A DNA stretch of 62,840 nt from Lachnospiraceae bacterium (GCA_024696005.1 JAILHF010000036.1:1-62840), one strand, 5' to 3'; positions 18,498-29,205 are shown, counted from the stretch's first letter. Numbers and translations are program-made. Notes: a model not told the origin generated them from the sequence alone.

Positions 18498-18578
18498 AGC
18501 CGTCGGCGCTTAACGAGCGGGTGCCTTCAGGTGCCCGCGAGTTTAGCGTCCGCTACGAAGCGAGATGGAGCGAGAGCG

Positions 18579-18599
18579 TGTCCGGGAGCGAACACATGT
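18579..18599. repeat. Inverted partial copy of the 60-base repeat
   Basis: The bases around 18579-18599 (TGTCCGGGAGCGAACACATG) are nearly the reverse complement of the part of the upstream unit reading CATGTGTTCAGCTCCGGGAC. A transcript from the uxaC side could form a long stem with any of the three units, perhaps working as a terminator-like structure. Confidence 0.6.
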
Positions 18600-18661
18600 G
18601 ACCGACCGCGGCGGAGTGTTCCGAGTGTTCCGAGCGCTCCGGCGGCTCTGCAATCGGCAAC

Positions 18662-18690
18662 TTGTACAGCGCAGGATAATATGCTACAAT
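18662..18690 (+). promoter_or_regulatory. glyA promoter
   Basis: TTGTAC (18662-18667), a 17-base spacer, TACAAT (18685-18690). An AGGAGGG site (18709-18715) and ATG 18722 follow. Confidence 0.75.
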
Positions 18691-18721
18691 TATCATAATT
18701 ATTATCTTAGGAGGGAAGATC

Positions 18722-19960
18722 ATGTATTCTTTGGAAGAACTGAAAGCAGTCGATCCCGATATCGCGCAGGCGATCGTGGATGAGCAGGCAAGACAGAACA
18801 GCCACATCGAGCTGATCGCATCCGAGAACTGGGTGAGCCATGCGGTAATGGCAGCCATGGGATCGGTGCTGACCAATAAGTACGCGGAAGGCTATCCCGG
18901 AAAGCGTTACTACGGCGGCTGTGACTGTGTGGACGTCGTGGAGACGCTCGCGATCGAGAGGGCCAAGGAGCTGTTCGGCTGCACCTACGCGAACGTACAG
19001 CCCCATTCCGGCGCGCAGGCGAACCTGGCGGTGCAGTTCGCGATCTGCCAGCCCGGGGATACCATCATGGGCATGAACCTCGATCACGGCGGACATCTGA
19101 CCCACGGAAGCCCCGTCAACATCTCCGGTACCTATTTCAAGATCGTGCCTTACGGCGTTAACGACGAAGGCTTCATCGATTATGACGAGCTGGAGCGCAT
19201 CGCTCTGGAGTGCAAGCCCAAGATGATCATCGCCGGTGCCAGCGCTTATGCGCGTACCATCGACTTCAAGCGTTTCCGCGAAGTGGCGGACAAGGTGGGC
19301 GCGGTGCTGATGGTGGACATGGCTCATATCGCGGGCCTGGTCGCTACCGGCCTTCATCCTTCACCCATCCCTTATGCGGATGTCGTGACCACCACGACGC
19401 ACAAGACGCTCCGCGGACCCCGCGGCGGCCTGATCCTCTCCAGCGAGGAGAACGCAAAGAAGTACAAGTTCAACAAGGCCGTGTTCCCCGGCATTCAGGG
19501 CGGCCCTCTGATGCATGTGATCGCGGCAAAGGCTGTCTGCTTCAAGGAAGCACTTTCCGACGATTTCAAGACCTACTGCAAGGGCATCGTTGACAATGCG
19601 CAGGCTCTGGCAAAGGGACTGACGGACCGCGGGCTCAAGATCGTTTCCGGCGGCACCGACAATCACCTGATGCTTCTGGATCTGACGCCCTTCGAGCTTA
19701 CGGGCAAGGACGTGGAAGGCTGGATGGATGCGGCACATCTGACTGCCAACAAGAACACGATCCCCAACGATCCCCAGAAGCCGAATGTAACGAGCGGCAT
19801 CCGTCTGGGAACGCCTTCCGTGACCAGCCGCGGCATGAACACGGCAGACATGGACCGCATCGCGGAAGCGATCGCGCTGATCGTGAAGGGCGGAGAGTCG
19901 GCGATCCCGGCTGCAAGAGCCATTGTTGATGAACTTACCGCAAAATATCCTTTGAACTGA
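18722..19960 (+). CDS. glyA: Serine hydroxymethyltransferase (412 aa)
   Basis: A PLP enzyme interconverting serine plus tetrahydrofolate with glycine plus 5,10-methylene-THF, the main source of one-carbon units. It shows the N-terminal [31 protein letters not shown], and the PLP-lysine motif [11 protein letters not shown] with Lys228. The length is standard. Functionally it supplies the folate pool used by the methionine synthase 4 kb upstream, although it has its own promoter. A lipid-kinase-like gene begins 2 bases after the stop. Confidence 0.98.
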   Translation: MYSLEELKAVDPDIAQAIVDEQARQNSHIELIASENWVSHAVMAAMGSVLTNKYAEGYPGKRYYGGCDCVDVVETLAIERAKELFGCTYANVQPHSGAQANLAVQFAICQPGDTIMGMNLDHGGHLTHGSPVNISGTYFKIVPYGVNDEGFIDYDELERIALECKPKMIIAGASAYARTIDFKRFREVADKVGAVLMVDMAHIAGLVATGLHPSPIPYADVVTTTTHKTLRGPRGGLILSSEENAKKYKFNKAVFPGIQGGPLMHVIAAKAVCFKEALSDDFKTYCKGIVDNAQALAKGLTDRGLKIVSGGTDNHLMLLDLTPFELTGKDVEGWMDAAHLTANKNTIPNDPQKPNVTSGIRLGTPSVTSRGMNTADMDRIAEAIALIVKGGESAIPAARAIVDELTAKYPLN

Positions 19961-19962
19961 TC

Positions 19963-20856
19963 ATGCCTTCCTATAAGAAACTGCTATTCATCGTGAACCC
20001 GCACGCGGGGGTGCGGAAAAAGGAGAGTGTCCTGACGGACATCATACTGACCTTTTCCGATTTTTACTACGAGACCATCGTATGCTGTACCCGCGAAGCG
20101 GGGGATGCGAGCAGGATCGTCCGTGAACATGTGGATGACGAGATCGACCGCATTGTATGCATGGGAGGGGACGGGACCCTTTCCGAGGTGATCGGAGCCT
20201 GCCGTGCATACGAATGGGACAAGCCGATCGGCTATATCCCCGCGGGATCGACTAACGACTTCGCCGCCAGCTTAAAGCTCCCGATGGAGCCGGCAGAGGC
20301 GGCGGAGCGGGTGATGCGCGGAAAGCCGCACCGCCTGGACATCGGACGCTTTAACGGAGGGTATTTTGTTTATACCGCATCCTGCGGCCTGTTTACGAAG
20401 GCCTCCTATGATACGCCCCAGCGGACCAAGAACCTGATCGGTCATCTGGCCTATGTCCTTGAGGGGATGAAGGAACTGACGCAGATCCGTTCCTGGCACA
20501 TGCGCATCATGACGGAAGGCCGTGTTTACGAGGACAATTATCTTTTTGTATCCATATGCAATACCTTTTCGCTCGGCGGAGTCATGAATCTCGAGCACGC
20601 GCAGGTGAGTCTTTCCGACGGCCTGTTTGAACTCCTGTTGATCTCGATGCCGAGGGATCTTCTGCAGCTGCGGGATATCATCCAGTCCCTGCGGGAGCAG
20701 AAATTTGAAAGTCCCCTTGTACAGTTCCGGAAGGTGGACCAGCTGACCATCAGCTGTCCGGACAAGGCGGACTGGTCTCTGGACGGAGAAAAGTCCGAAG
20801 GAAAGGAAAAAACGGAGATCGCCGTGATCCCCGGAGCTGTGCGCATTCTGTATTGA
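19963..20856 (+). CDS. Second diacylglycerol/lipid kinase-like protein (297 aa)
   Basis: DAGK catalytic-domain protein with KKLLFIVNPHAG, CMGGDGTLSEV and GYIPAGSTNDFA, and a C-terminal beta domain ending in DKADWSLDGEKSEG (the usual DGE motif). It probably phosphorylates diacylglycerol or a related lipid with ATP at the membrane face. It starts two bases after glyA and has a weak ribosome binding site, so it depends on coupling to glyA. It differs from the 331-residue paralogue at 14724-15719, which carries an extra insert around residues 135-150. Confidence 0.9.
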   Translation: MPSYKKLLFIVNPHAGVRKKESVLTDIILTFSDFYYETIVCCTREAGDASRIVREHVDDEIDRIVCMGGDGTLSEVIGACRAYEWDKPIGYIPAGSTNDFAASLKLPMEPAEAAERVMRGKPHRLDIGRFNGGYFVYTASCGLFTKASYDTPQRTKNLIGHLAYVLEGMKELTQIRSWHMRIMTEGRVYEDNYLFVSICNTFSLGGVMNLEHAQVSLSDGLFELLLISMPRDLLQLRDIIQSLREQKFESPLVQFRKVDQLTISCPDKADWSLDGEKSEGKEKTEIAVIPGAVRILY

Positions 20857-20878
20857 GGCTTGATTGGAGGGTTACATC

Positions 20879-22474
20879 ATGAAGCTTACTTTTGTGGGTG
20901 CGGATCACGAGGTGACGGGAAGCTGTCACTATCTGGAAGCGGCCGGCAAGCATATCCTGCTGGACTGCGGCATGGAACAGGGTGTGAACGTATACGAGAA
21001 CATCGAGATCCCCATTGAGGAGGGACTGATCGATTACGTGCTCCTTTCCCATGCGCACATCGACCATTCCGGTCTGTTGCCGCTTCTGTACGCAAGAGGT
21101 TTCCGGGGACAGATCATGGCAACCGATGCCACGGTGGACCTGTGCAGCATCATGCTCCGTGACTGCGCGCACATCCAGATGCAGGAAGCGGAATGGAAGA
21201 ACCGCAAGGCACAGCGAAGCGCGGCAAATGCCGTGGAACCGCTCTACACGATGGAAGACGCGATGGGCGCCATCCGCCGTCTGGTCCCGTTCCATTACGG
21301 GGAGATCTATGAGCTTTGCGAGGGGATCAACTTCCGTTTCACCGATGTGGGTCATCTTTTGGGTTCCGCGAGCATCGAGCTGTGGATCACGGAAGGAAAC
21401 GAGACGCGCAAGCTTGTGTTCTCGGGTGACATCGGCAACAAGAAGAGCACGCTGATCAAGGATCCCGAATATGTGGAAGGCGCGGATTACGTGATCATGG
21501 AATCCACGTACGGAACGCGTTATCATACCACGGAACGCCCGGATTATGTCGGGGAACTGGCCGGCATCATCTCGGAAACGCTCGGACGGGGCGGAAATCT
21601 GGTGATCCCTTCCTTTGCGGTGGGACGCACCCAGGAGATGCTCTATTACATCCGCGAGATCAAGGCGCGGGGGCTGGTAAAGAACCAGCCGGATTTCCCC
21701 GTCTATGTGGACTCGCCGCTGGCGGTGGAAGCAACGGAGGTCTTTCAGAAGAACCAGGCGGCCTGCTTCTCCGAGGAGGCACTGGCACTGGTCCAGCAGG
21801 GGATCAACCCCATCACCTTCCCGGGACTGCAGCTTTCGATCACCAGTGATGAATCCAAGATGATCAACTTTGACAGCGTGCCGAAGGTGATCATTTCGGC
21901 TTCGGGCATGTGCGATGCCGGCCGCATCCGCCATCATCTGAAGCATAATCTCTGGAGAAGTGAATCCACGATCCTGTTTGTCGGTTATCAGGCCGTCGGA
22001 ACCCTCGGCCGCATCCTGGTGGACGGGGAGAAGGAAGTGAAGCTCTTCGGCGAGCCCATCGAGGTGCGGGCGCAGATCAGCCAGATGGCGGGAATGAGCG
22101 GCCACGCCGACAAGGGCGGCCTGCTGGAATGGCTGCAGAAGATCGGGGATAAGCCCAAGAAGGTCTTTGTGGTACACGGGGACGACGACAACGCCGGGCT
22201 TTTCACCGAATGCCTGAAGAACGAGTACGGATATGACGCTTACGCGCCCTACAGCGGCTGCAGCTTTGACATGATCAGCGGTCAGTTCATCACGCAGCCC
22301 AAAGGCGTGCCTGCCAAGAAAAAGACGAAGCACATCTCCGATGTATTCCGTCGTCTGGTTGCTGCCGGGCAGCGCCTGCTGGCGGTCATATACAAAAACG
22401 AGGGCGGCACCAACAAGGATCTGGCCAAATTTGCGGATCAGATCAATTCGCTCTCCGACAAGTGGGACAGATAG
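20879..22474 (+). CDS. MBL-fold/beta-CASP RNA-processing-like metallohydrolase (531 aa)
   Basis: A metallo-beta-lactamase nuclease of the CPSF73/YSH1 type. The metal motif is SHAHIDHSG (H58, H60, D62, H63), followed by VGHLLGSASIE, FSGDIGN, the beta-CASP domain, and the C-terminal Zn-dependent motifs FSGHADKGG (here MSGHADKGG) and FVVHGDDDNA. Such bacterial proteins are predicted exo/endoribonucleases. ATG 20879 is preferred, with GGAGGG 7 bases upstream; the TTG at 20864 overlaps that site. The last 60 residues, after the RMMBL region, are a helical extension. It is packed between lipid kinase and glycosyltransferase genes in one transcription unit. Confidence 0.92.
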   Translation: MKLTFVGADHEVTGSCHYLEAAGKHILLDCGMEQGVNVYENIEIPIEEGLIDYVLLSHAHIDHSGLLPLLYARGFRGQIMATDATVDLCSIMLRDCAHIQMQEAEWKNRKAQRSAANAVEPLYTMEDAMGAIRRLVPFHYGEIYELCEGINFRFTDVGHLLGSASIELWITEGNETRKLVFSGDIGNKKSTLIKDPEYVEGADYVIMESTYGTRYHTTERPDYVGELAGIISETLGRGGNLVIPSFAVGRTQEMLYYIREIKARGLVKNQPDFPVYVDSPLAVEATEVFQKNQAACFSEEALALVQQGINPITFPGLQLSITSDESKMINFDSVPKVIISASGMCDAGRIRHHLKHNLWRSESTILFVGYQAVGTLGRILVDGEKEVKLFGEPIEVRAQISQMAGMSGHADKGGLLEWLQKIGDKPKKVFVVHGDDDNAGLFTECLKNEYGYDAYAPYSGCSFDMISGQFITQPKGVPAKKKTKHISDVFRRLVAAGQRLLAVIYKNEGGTNKDLAKFADQINSLSDKWDR

Positions 22475-22482
22475 GAAAAGTA

Positions 22483-23196
22483 ATGGAAACGGAACGTTTA
22501 TTCATTGTGGCGCCGGCTTATAATGAGTCGGAAAACCTGGAAGCTTTTGTAAATGCCTGGTATCCGCTGACGGAAAAGTACGGCGGGGAAGGCTCGGCAC
22601 TTTTGATCGTCAATGACGGATCGACCGATGATACGGCGGAGCGGCTGGCGGAGCTGGCGAAAGACCGGCCCCGTCTGATCCCGCTTGGCAAAGAAAACGG
22701 CGGCCATGGGCCGGCTCTGATCTACGGCTATTCTTATGCCCTTGAAAAGGGGGCGGACTGGATCTTTCAGACGGATTCTGACGGACAGACCGATCCGGCG
22801 GATTTCCCGAAGTTCTGGAAACGCAGAAAAGGATATGAGGCACTCTTTGCCTATCGTCCCGAACGGGGAGACGGCAGCTCCAGGGCCTTTGTGGAGAAGG
22901 TGCTCTGCCTGGTCGTTTTCTGCTTTTTCGGTGTGAAGCTTCCGGATGCGAATGCGCCCTTCCGCCTGATGAGCCGGGAGTATCTCTCGACCTATCTGAA
23001 TAAGCTGCCGAAGGATTTCAATCTGCCGAATGTGATCCTTACGGCCCTGGGGGCGCATGACCGCAAGTCGATCCGTTTTCTGCCGATCAGCTTCGGGGCA
23101 AGAAAAAAAGGAAAGAACTCGATCAACGTGAAGAGGATATTTGCCATAGGATGGAAGGCTCTTTCCGATTTCGCGAAGATAAGGAGGGATTACTAA
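22483..23196 (+). CDS. GT2 glycosyltransferase, polyprenyl-phosphate sugar synthase-like (237 aa)
   Basis: A short, soluble GT-A fold enzyme resembling dolichol-phosphate mannose synthase (DPM1). It has IVAPAYNESENL, the nucleotide-sugar motif VNDGSTDDT, QTDSDGQTDP (DxD) and a RFLPISFGAR segment near the end. It lacks the C-terminal membrane helices of DpgS/GtrB-type enzymes. The start is ATG 22483 behind AGGAAAAG. The stop codon abuts the ATG of a GT-C-like membrane protein, so the pair probably makes a lipid-linked sugar and then transfers it outside the membrane. The sugar is unknown. Confidence 0.88.
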   Translation: METERLFIVAPAYNESENLEAFVNAWYPLTEKYGGEGSALLIVNDGSTDDTAERLAELAKDRPRLIPLGKENGGHGPALIYGYSYALEKGADWIFQTDSDGQTDPADFPKFWKRRKGYEALFAYRPERGDGSSRAFVEKVLCLVVFCFFGVKLPDANAPFRLMSREYLSTYLNKLPKDFNLPNVILTALGAHDRKSIRFLPISFGARKKGKNSINVKRIFAIGWKALSDFAKIRRDY

Positions 23197-24759
23197 ATGC
23201 CGGAATCAAACGTTTGCAGCAGGGAAAGGCTTGTCAGCACGGCAGCCTTTGCTTTTTTTGTGCTCGTGGCACTGCACAAGCTTACCGGTGCTTCGCTCTG
23301 GTACGATGAAGCCATAGAGTACTGGTATTCCAAGGTCATGGTCGGAGGCCTGCCCTGGGAGCTTTCTCCTTCCCCGGGAATGTACGACCGAATCAATTAT
23401 ACCTTTCAGCCGCCCCTCTACAACTTTGTGATGTTCTTCTGGCTGCTGATCGGGACTTCCGAATGGTGGTTCCGCTTCTTCGGCGTGATCATGGGCTTTG
23501 TGGGCATGCTTGGGCTTTTCCACGGCATCCGGCGCGTGACCGGAAACGAATACCTTGCCTCCGGCGCGGTGTTCTTTTCCTCGTTTGTCTATGAACTGGC
23601 CTACTACTGGCAGGAATGCGCGGAGTATTGCCTCCTTCTGGGCATGCTCTTCATGACAGTCTGTTTCTGGCTGCATGTGATCATTGAACCGGAACGCAAA
23701 TACGTGATCGCCTTTACCGTGTTTGCCGTATTGTCGATGTACAGCCAGTACGGTGCGGCTTTTCCGGTCTTTGCGCTGGCGCTTACCGCGGCTGTCTCGG
23801 TATTGCTGAGAAAGAAGAAGGGGGAGATCCTCTGCCTGGTGATCACGTACGGAGCAGCCTTTGTGGGGGCCGGATTGCCGCTCTACTTCTTTTTCCTGCG
23901 CAAACAGCTGCTGATGCAGCAGGGGGGAGAGCTTGCCCCGGATGCGCTTTCCTTTAAGGGCGGGATCATCAAGGACTTTTTCGACAGCCTGCTGACGGTG
24001 TTCCGCTGGAACATGATGTCGGTATTCGACCGCTCCGCAGCCTGTGTTGTCCTTGTGCTTCTGCTGATCGGGCTCGTGGTGGTGACGATCTTCGGCGGGG
24101 CCTTTTTCCGCTGGCTTGCCGCAGCCAACGTGCTCACCTGGCTTGCCTATTATGTGGCGGTCAAGCTGGGCCTGTACGGCTACGGCAACTTCGGGAACCG
24201 CTACGGCCTGTTCTTCCTGCCGCTCTGGCTGGCCACGGATTTTGTGATGCTGTGGGAGCTGTATTATGAACTGAGTGAACACCAGATCTGGCGTCTGCCG
24301 AACCTGCATGTGGAGTTTGCGGGGATCGTGCTGGCAGCCTGCCTGTGCTTCTGCTTTGTTTCCTGGAGCGACGGGATCAGTGAAAACTGGAACAAGTTCG
24401 AAGACAATCGTCAGATCGTGGACGCGTGGTACGAAAACGGCGGAGAGAACAGCCATACGCTGGTCTATTACGGAAGCGCGCCTGCGTTTGCCTATTATAT
24501 CCGTCAGAATGAGAAATTCGATCCGGCGATGGAAAAGAATATCGGCTACATGCCTTTCTATCGGGACCAGAGCGAGGAGACCTATGACCAGCTGATCAGG
24601 CAGCTGTTCGGCGGAAGCTTCCCCGGCGAGGTCTATGTCGCGTTTACGCATAACAGCGACGACATCTATACCGTGCTGAACATTTTCCTGGGTTACGGTT
24701 ACACGCCGGAGATGCTCTACGAAGGGGAAGGAATGCTGATCCGCTATTACAAGGAGTAG
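23197..24759 (+). CDS. GT-C-type integral membrane glycosyltransferase (520 aa)
   Basis: About 10-12 hydrophobic segments. The first extracytoplasmic loop carries WYDEA (ASLWYDEAIEYW), matching the acidic catalytic motif of ArnT/PMT/GT39-GT83 enzymes that use polyprenyl-phosphate sugars. Residues of about 395-520 form a soluble C-terminal extracytoplasmic domain. The start codon directly follows the GT2 stop, with AAGGAGGG inside the upstream gene, so expression is coupled. It probably adds a sugar to an envelope polymer or protein; the acceptor cannot be inferred. It is convergent with the next gene. Confidence 0.85.
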   Translation: MPESNVCSRERLVSTAAFAFFVLVALHKLTGASLWYDEAIEYWYSKVMVGGLPWELSPSPGMYDRINYTFQPPLYNFVMFFWLLIGTSEWWFRFFGVIMGFVGMLGLFHGIRRVTGNEYLASGAVFFSSFVYELAYYWQECAEYCLLLGMLFMTVCFWLHVIIEPERKYVIAFTVFAVLSMYSQYGAAFPVFALALTAAVSVLLRKKKGEILCLVITYGAAFVGAGLPLYFFFLRKQLLMQQGGELAPDALSFKGGIIKDFFDSLLTVFRWNMMSVFDRSAACVVLVLLLIGLVVVTIFGGAFFRWLAAANVLTWLAYYVAVKLGLYGYGNFGNRYGLFFLPLWLATDFVMLWELYYELSEHQIWRLPNLHVEFAGIVLAACLCFCFVSWSDGISENWNKFEDNRQIVDAWYENGGENSHTLVYYGSAPAFAYYIRQNEKFDPAMEKNIGYMPFYRDQSEETYDQLIRQLFGGSFPGEVYVAFTHNSDDIYTVLNIFLGYGYTPEMLYEGEGMLIRYYKE

Positions 24760-24783
24760 GATCTCCCTTGGAGCGGAAACAAC

Positions 24784-25542
24784 TTATTTTTTCATTTTCA
24801 GGGGCGGGTCCGCAGGGTATCCGCCTTTTAATTTCTGCATGCCGCGCTGCACGGCATCCTTGGATTCCTTCCAGTCGGCTTCCGCGTTGCGGTAGTCGAA
24901 TTTCTCGATCAGCCAGTTGACATCCTCCTGCAGGCGGTCGAGGTTTCTGCGCATGAGCGCAAAGATCATCTCGTAGAATTCATCCAGGAGCGGGCCGGAG
25001 AGCTTGGTATCCGCGGCGGCGCAGAGGTCTCCGAAATGCGTGATGCAGAAGCCCTTGCTTTCGGCGATGCGGCGGCGGAAGCCTTCGTCATCCCGAAACA
25101 TCACGAAAAAGGTATCGAGATAACGCGCGTAGATCTCTTCCGAATGGCGGCAGACGTAGCAGGATTCTTCCCGCGAACGTACCCAGTTCACGATATTGTT
25201 GGATGCACTCTTGCCTTTGAGCTTGTCGGCAAGGCTCATTTTGCCGGGACGGAAGCGTTTGATCTCGTTTTCGAGGTCGTTGCGCGTCTTCATGAAGTGT
25301 GTTTTCAGGATCCAGCCGTTCCCGAGGGTGTTTCCGTAGTCAAACATCTTTTTGAAATGCTCGCGGCAGAAGCCCTGCGCATCGGTAAGCGCACGCACGT
25401 CGCTTTCCATGTAGGAAGCGCAGGAACCCAGGACAAAATCCAGGGAATCCTGTTCGAGGGAGCGTTCCACGAAGCAGAAGGGGCACTCGTCGCCGGCATT
25501 GACAGCGTCATTTAAGGGGATGGTGTAAAGCTGTTCTTTCAT
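24784..25542 (-). CDS. Duplicated Cys/His zinc-module protein, DUF6062-like (252 aa)
   Basis: A soluble protein with two similar modules. Each begins with CxxC and continues with a GFCxxHF motif: CPFC (residues 20-23) with GFCREHFKKMF, and CYVC with GFCITHFGDLC. Metal binding is likely, though no enzymatic motif is visible. From memory it fits the DUF6062 family of Firmicutes, whose function is unknown. I moved the start to ATG 25542: CGGAGG lies 8 bases upstream and overlaps the alternative starts. The C-terminus is basic (PPLKMKK). Confidence 0.82.
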   Translation of the reverse strand: MKEQLYTIPLNDAVNAGDECPFCFVERSLEQDSLDFVLGSCASYMESDVRALTDAQGFCREHFKKMFDYGNTLGNGWILKTHFMKTRNDLENEIKRFRPGKMSLADKLKGKSASNNIVNWVRSREESCYVCRHSEEIYARYLDTFFVMFRDDEGFRRRIAESKGFCITHFGDLCAAADTKLSGPLLDEFYEMIFALMRRNLDRLQEDVNWLIEKFDYRNAEADWKESKDAVQRGMQKLKGGYPADPPLKMKK

Positions 25543-25589
25543 TTGCATGTCCTCCGAAGGAAAATATAGCATATTTTCTCCGACTGTGC

Positions 25590-25595
25590 TACAAT
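25590..25595 (+). promoter_or_regulatory. Extended -10 promoter for the small membrane protein gene
   Basis: TGC followed by TACAAT at 25590-25595 forms an extended -10. No good -35 is seen. It is located about 30 bases before ATG 25626. Confidence 0.5.
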
Positions 25596-25625
25596 GGTAG
25601 CAGTTTTTTTCAAGGAGAGAATATC

Positions 25626-27616
<1,991 letters not shown>

Positions 27617-27658
27617 TCTGCATGCGCTGACTAAATAAATACGAGGAGGGTATTGGGG

Positions 27659-29014
27659 ATGAAACACATACTGGTGGTGGATGAAGACAGGACCAGTCTG
27701 GAGATCATTAGGAACACGCTCGGAAGCAATTACAGGGTGACCGAACTCGTGACCGGGCCTCAGGTGCTCCAGTTTCTTACCAAGACAGTTCCGGACATGA
27801 TCCTGATGGAGATGCAGCTGACCGTCATGAACGGTTTTGAGCTGATCACCAGGATCCGCGCTAATGAGGCGACCAAGCGGATCCCCATCATCTGCATGTC
27901 TGTGAGGGATATCGATATGGAAGCGCGCTGCCTGGAAGTGGCCTCCGCTTATATCGGCAAACCCTTTGTACCCAGCGCCATGCTTTCCACGGTCAACGAT
28001 ATCATGGGAGCCGTGGAACAGGAGCGCAGCCTGGGCGGTCTGATGCAGGGCAATTCGGTCCATGTGGACGAGAGCCAGCGCGACAGCCTTACCGGCCTGC
28101 TGAACTGGAATGCGGCGGTCCAGATGATCGACCAGCGCATGAACAACGGCTACAGCGGATCGATCTTCATGATCGACGTGGATAACTCCGGGGCCTTCGC
28201 CGACGTATACGGCGGCCAGTCCGGTGACCTGTGCATGCAGAATGTGGCTCGGACCATGCAGGAGCACAGCGATTCCGACGACATCCTCTGCAGGGTGTTC
28301 GGCGACGTCTTCATGGCGTTCTTCAGCGGGGTCACGGACCGCACGACCCTCAGCCAGAAGGCGGAAGGGATCATCTCCGAATTCGCGTTCAAGCTTCAGG
28401 AGGGGCGTTTCGATGCAAACACCTCCCTTTCCATAGGCATTGCCATCGCGCCGGAGGATGCAAGGGATTTCGTGCATCTGTATTCCATGGCGGATAAAGC
28501 CCTTTATTTCGTAAAACAGAACGGCAAGCGCAATTACCACTTCTATTCCAAGGGTGGGGAAGACGAGAACGAGACCGTCAATCTTTGGACCCTGCAGACG
28601 AAATTCAGCAGCGTGATCCCTTCAAAGGGTGCGTACATGCTGGATGTGGCAGGTTTCCAGTATGTTTACAATTTCATGCACCGCCGTGCGGAACGCGGAC
28701 AGATCGATGCCCGCATGGTGCTCTTCACGCTTTCGCCCGACCAGGGGTATCTTCCCAAGAAGGACGAGATCAAAAAAGCCGTGGAACGTCTGGACCAGGC
28801 ACTGTATTCCACGCTGCGAAGGGGAGATGTGTCCACGCAGTATTCGGGACGCCAGGTGCTGGTGATCCTTCTGGACATCTCGGCGGAATCCTGCGCAACG
28901 GTGGTACAGCGTGTCGCGGTCAACTACGAAAAGATGGATCCGCAGGGCCGCATCCATCTGCTCTACGAGACGGTGGAGCTGGGAGCCGACATCCTGGCTG
29001 CGAAGCAGAGCTGA
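27659..29014 (+). CDS. Receiver-GGDEF-like regulator with lost phospho-acceptor and cyclase motifs (451 aa)
   Basis: Residues 1-about 125 form a receiver domain. The acidic pocket (D8/E9/D10) and Lys (YIGKPF) remain, but the phospho-acceptor Asp is replaced by Glu51 (MILMEMQLTV). Residues of about 135-285 form a GGDEF-fold domain beginning RDSLTGLLN, in which the signature is F-G-D-V-F (214-218), so diguanylate cyclase activity is unlikely. Residues of about 310-451 resemble another degenerate GGDEF/cyclase fold. A signalling adaptor or c-di-GMP/GTP sensor without catalysis is inferred. I chose ATG 27659; GAGGAGGG is 8 bases upstream, while TTG 27653 is too close. Confidence 0.85.
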   Translation: MKHILVVDEDRTSLEIIRNTLGSNYRVTELVTGPQVLQFLTKTVPDMILMEMQLTVMNGFELITRIRANEATKRIPIICMSVRDIDMEARCLEVASAYIGKPFVPSAMLSTVNDIMGAVEQERSLGGLMQGNSVHVDESQRDSLTGLLNWNAAVQMIDQRMNNGYSGSIFMIDVDNSGAFADVYGGQSGDLCMQNVARTMQEHSDSDDILCRVFGDVFMAFFSGVTDRTTLSQKAEGIISEFAFKLQEGRFDANTSLSIGIAIAPEDARDFVHLYSMADKALYFVKQNGKRNYHFYSKGGEDENETVNLWTLQTKFSSVIPSKGAYMLDVAGFQYVYNFMHRRAERGQIDARMVLFTLSPDQGYLPKKDEIKKAVERLDQALYSTLRRGDVSTQYSGRQVLVILLDISAESCATVVQRVAVNYEKMDPQGRIHLLYETVELGADILAAKQS

Positions 29015-29042
29015 ACAAAACAGATCGGAACGGAACTTCACG

Positions 29043-29068
29043 GGGGCGCTTGTCAGAGCGCCCCTTTT
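29043..29068 (+). terminator. Terminator of the guaB-regulator unit
   Basis: An 8-bp stem GGGGCGCT/AGCGCCCC with a 6-base loop and TTTT. The -35 box of the downstream RNA promoter overlaps its loop. Confidence 0.85.
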
Positions 29069-29078
29069 ATTGTATCAT
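29050..29078 (+). promoter_or_regulatory. Promoter of the candidate small RNA
   Basis: TTGTCA (29050-29055), a 17-base spacer, TATCAT (29073-29078). Five of six consensus bases match in each box. Transcription should start near 29085. Confidence 0.6.
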
Positions 29079-29084
29079 TCTGGC

Positions 29085-29194
29085 AGGCCTCAATTCTTCG
29101 CAAGAGCCTCTGCGCTTCGGCGCATTGGTTGTCTGTGTCCAGTTCCAACCATTGAACAGCGCTGTGAACACAAGACAGTTGAGGCTTTTTTTTT
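29085..29194 (+). ncRNA. Candidate structured small RNA, about 110 nt, unknown class
   Basis: No protein frame with a start signal is present here. The stretch is framed by a promoter and by GCCTCAA (29087-29093), which pairs with TTGAGGC (29179-29185) directly before nine T residues. The termini would thus close one multi-branched RNA. Inside are small hairpins: TCTT/AAGA (29095-29105), TGCGC-TTCG-GCGCA (29111-29124) and TGGTTG/CAACCA (29126-29151). I do not find the conserved sequence of SRP RNA, 6S RNA, tmRNA, RNase P or a T-box. It could alternatively be part of a cysE leader, but cysE has its own promoter behind it. Confidence 0.5.
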
Positions 29195-29205
29195 ATGCCC
29201 GAAAG

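Noticed and set aside
18353-18698. Small proteins encoded by the 60-base repeat
   Set aside because: The 60/61-base units shift the frame between copies and no ribosome binding site stands before any start.
29085-29194. T-box riboswitch or SRP RNA in front of cysE
   Set aside because: Neither the T-box bulge sequence nor the SRP tetraloop region with its conserved GGAAG context is present.
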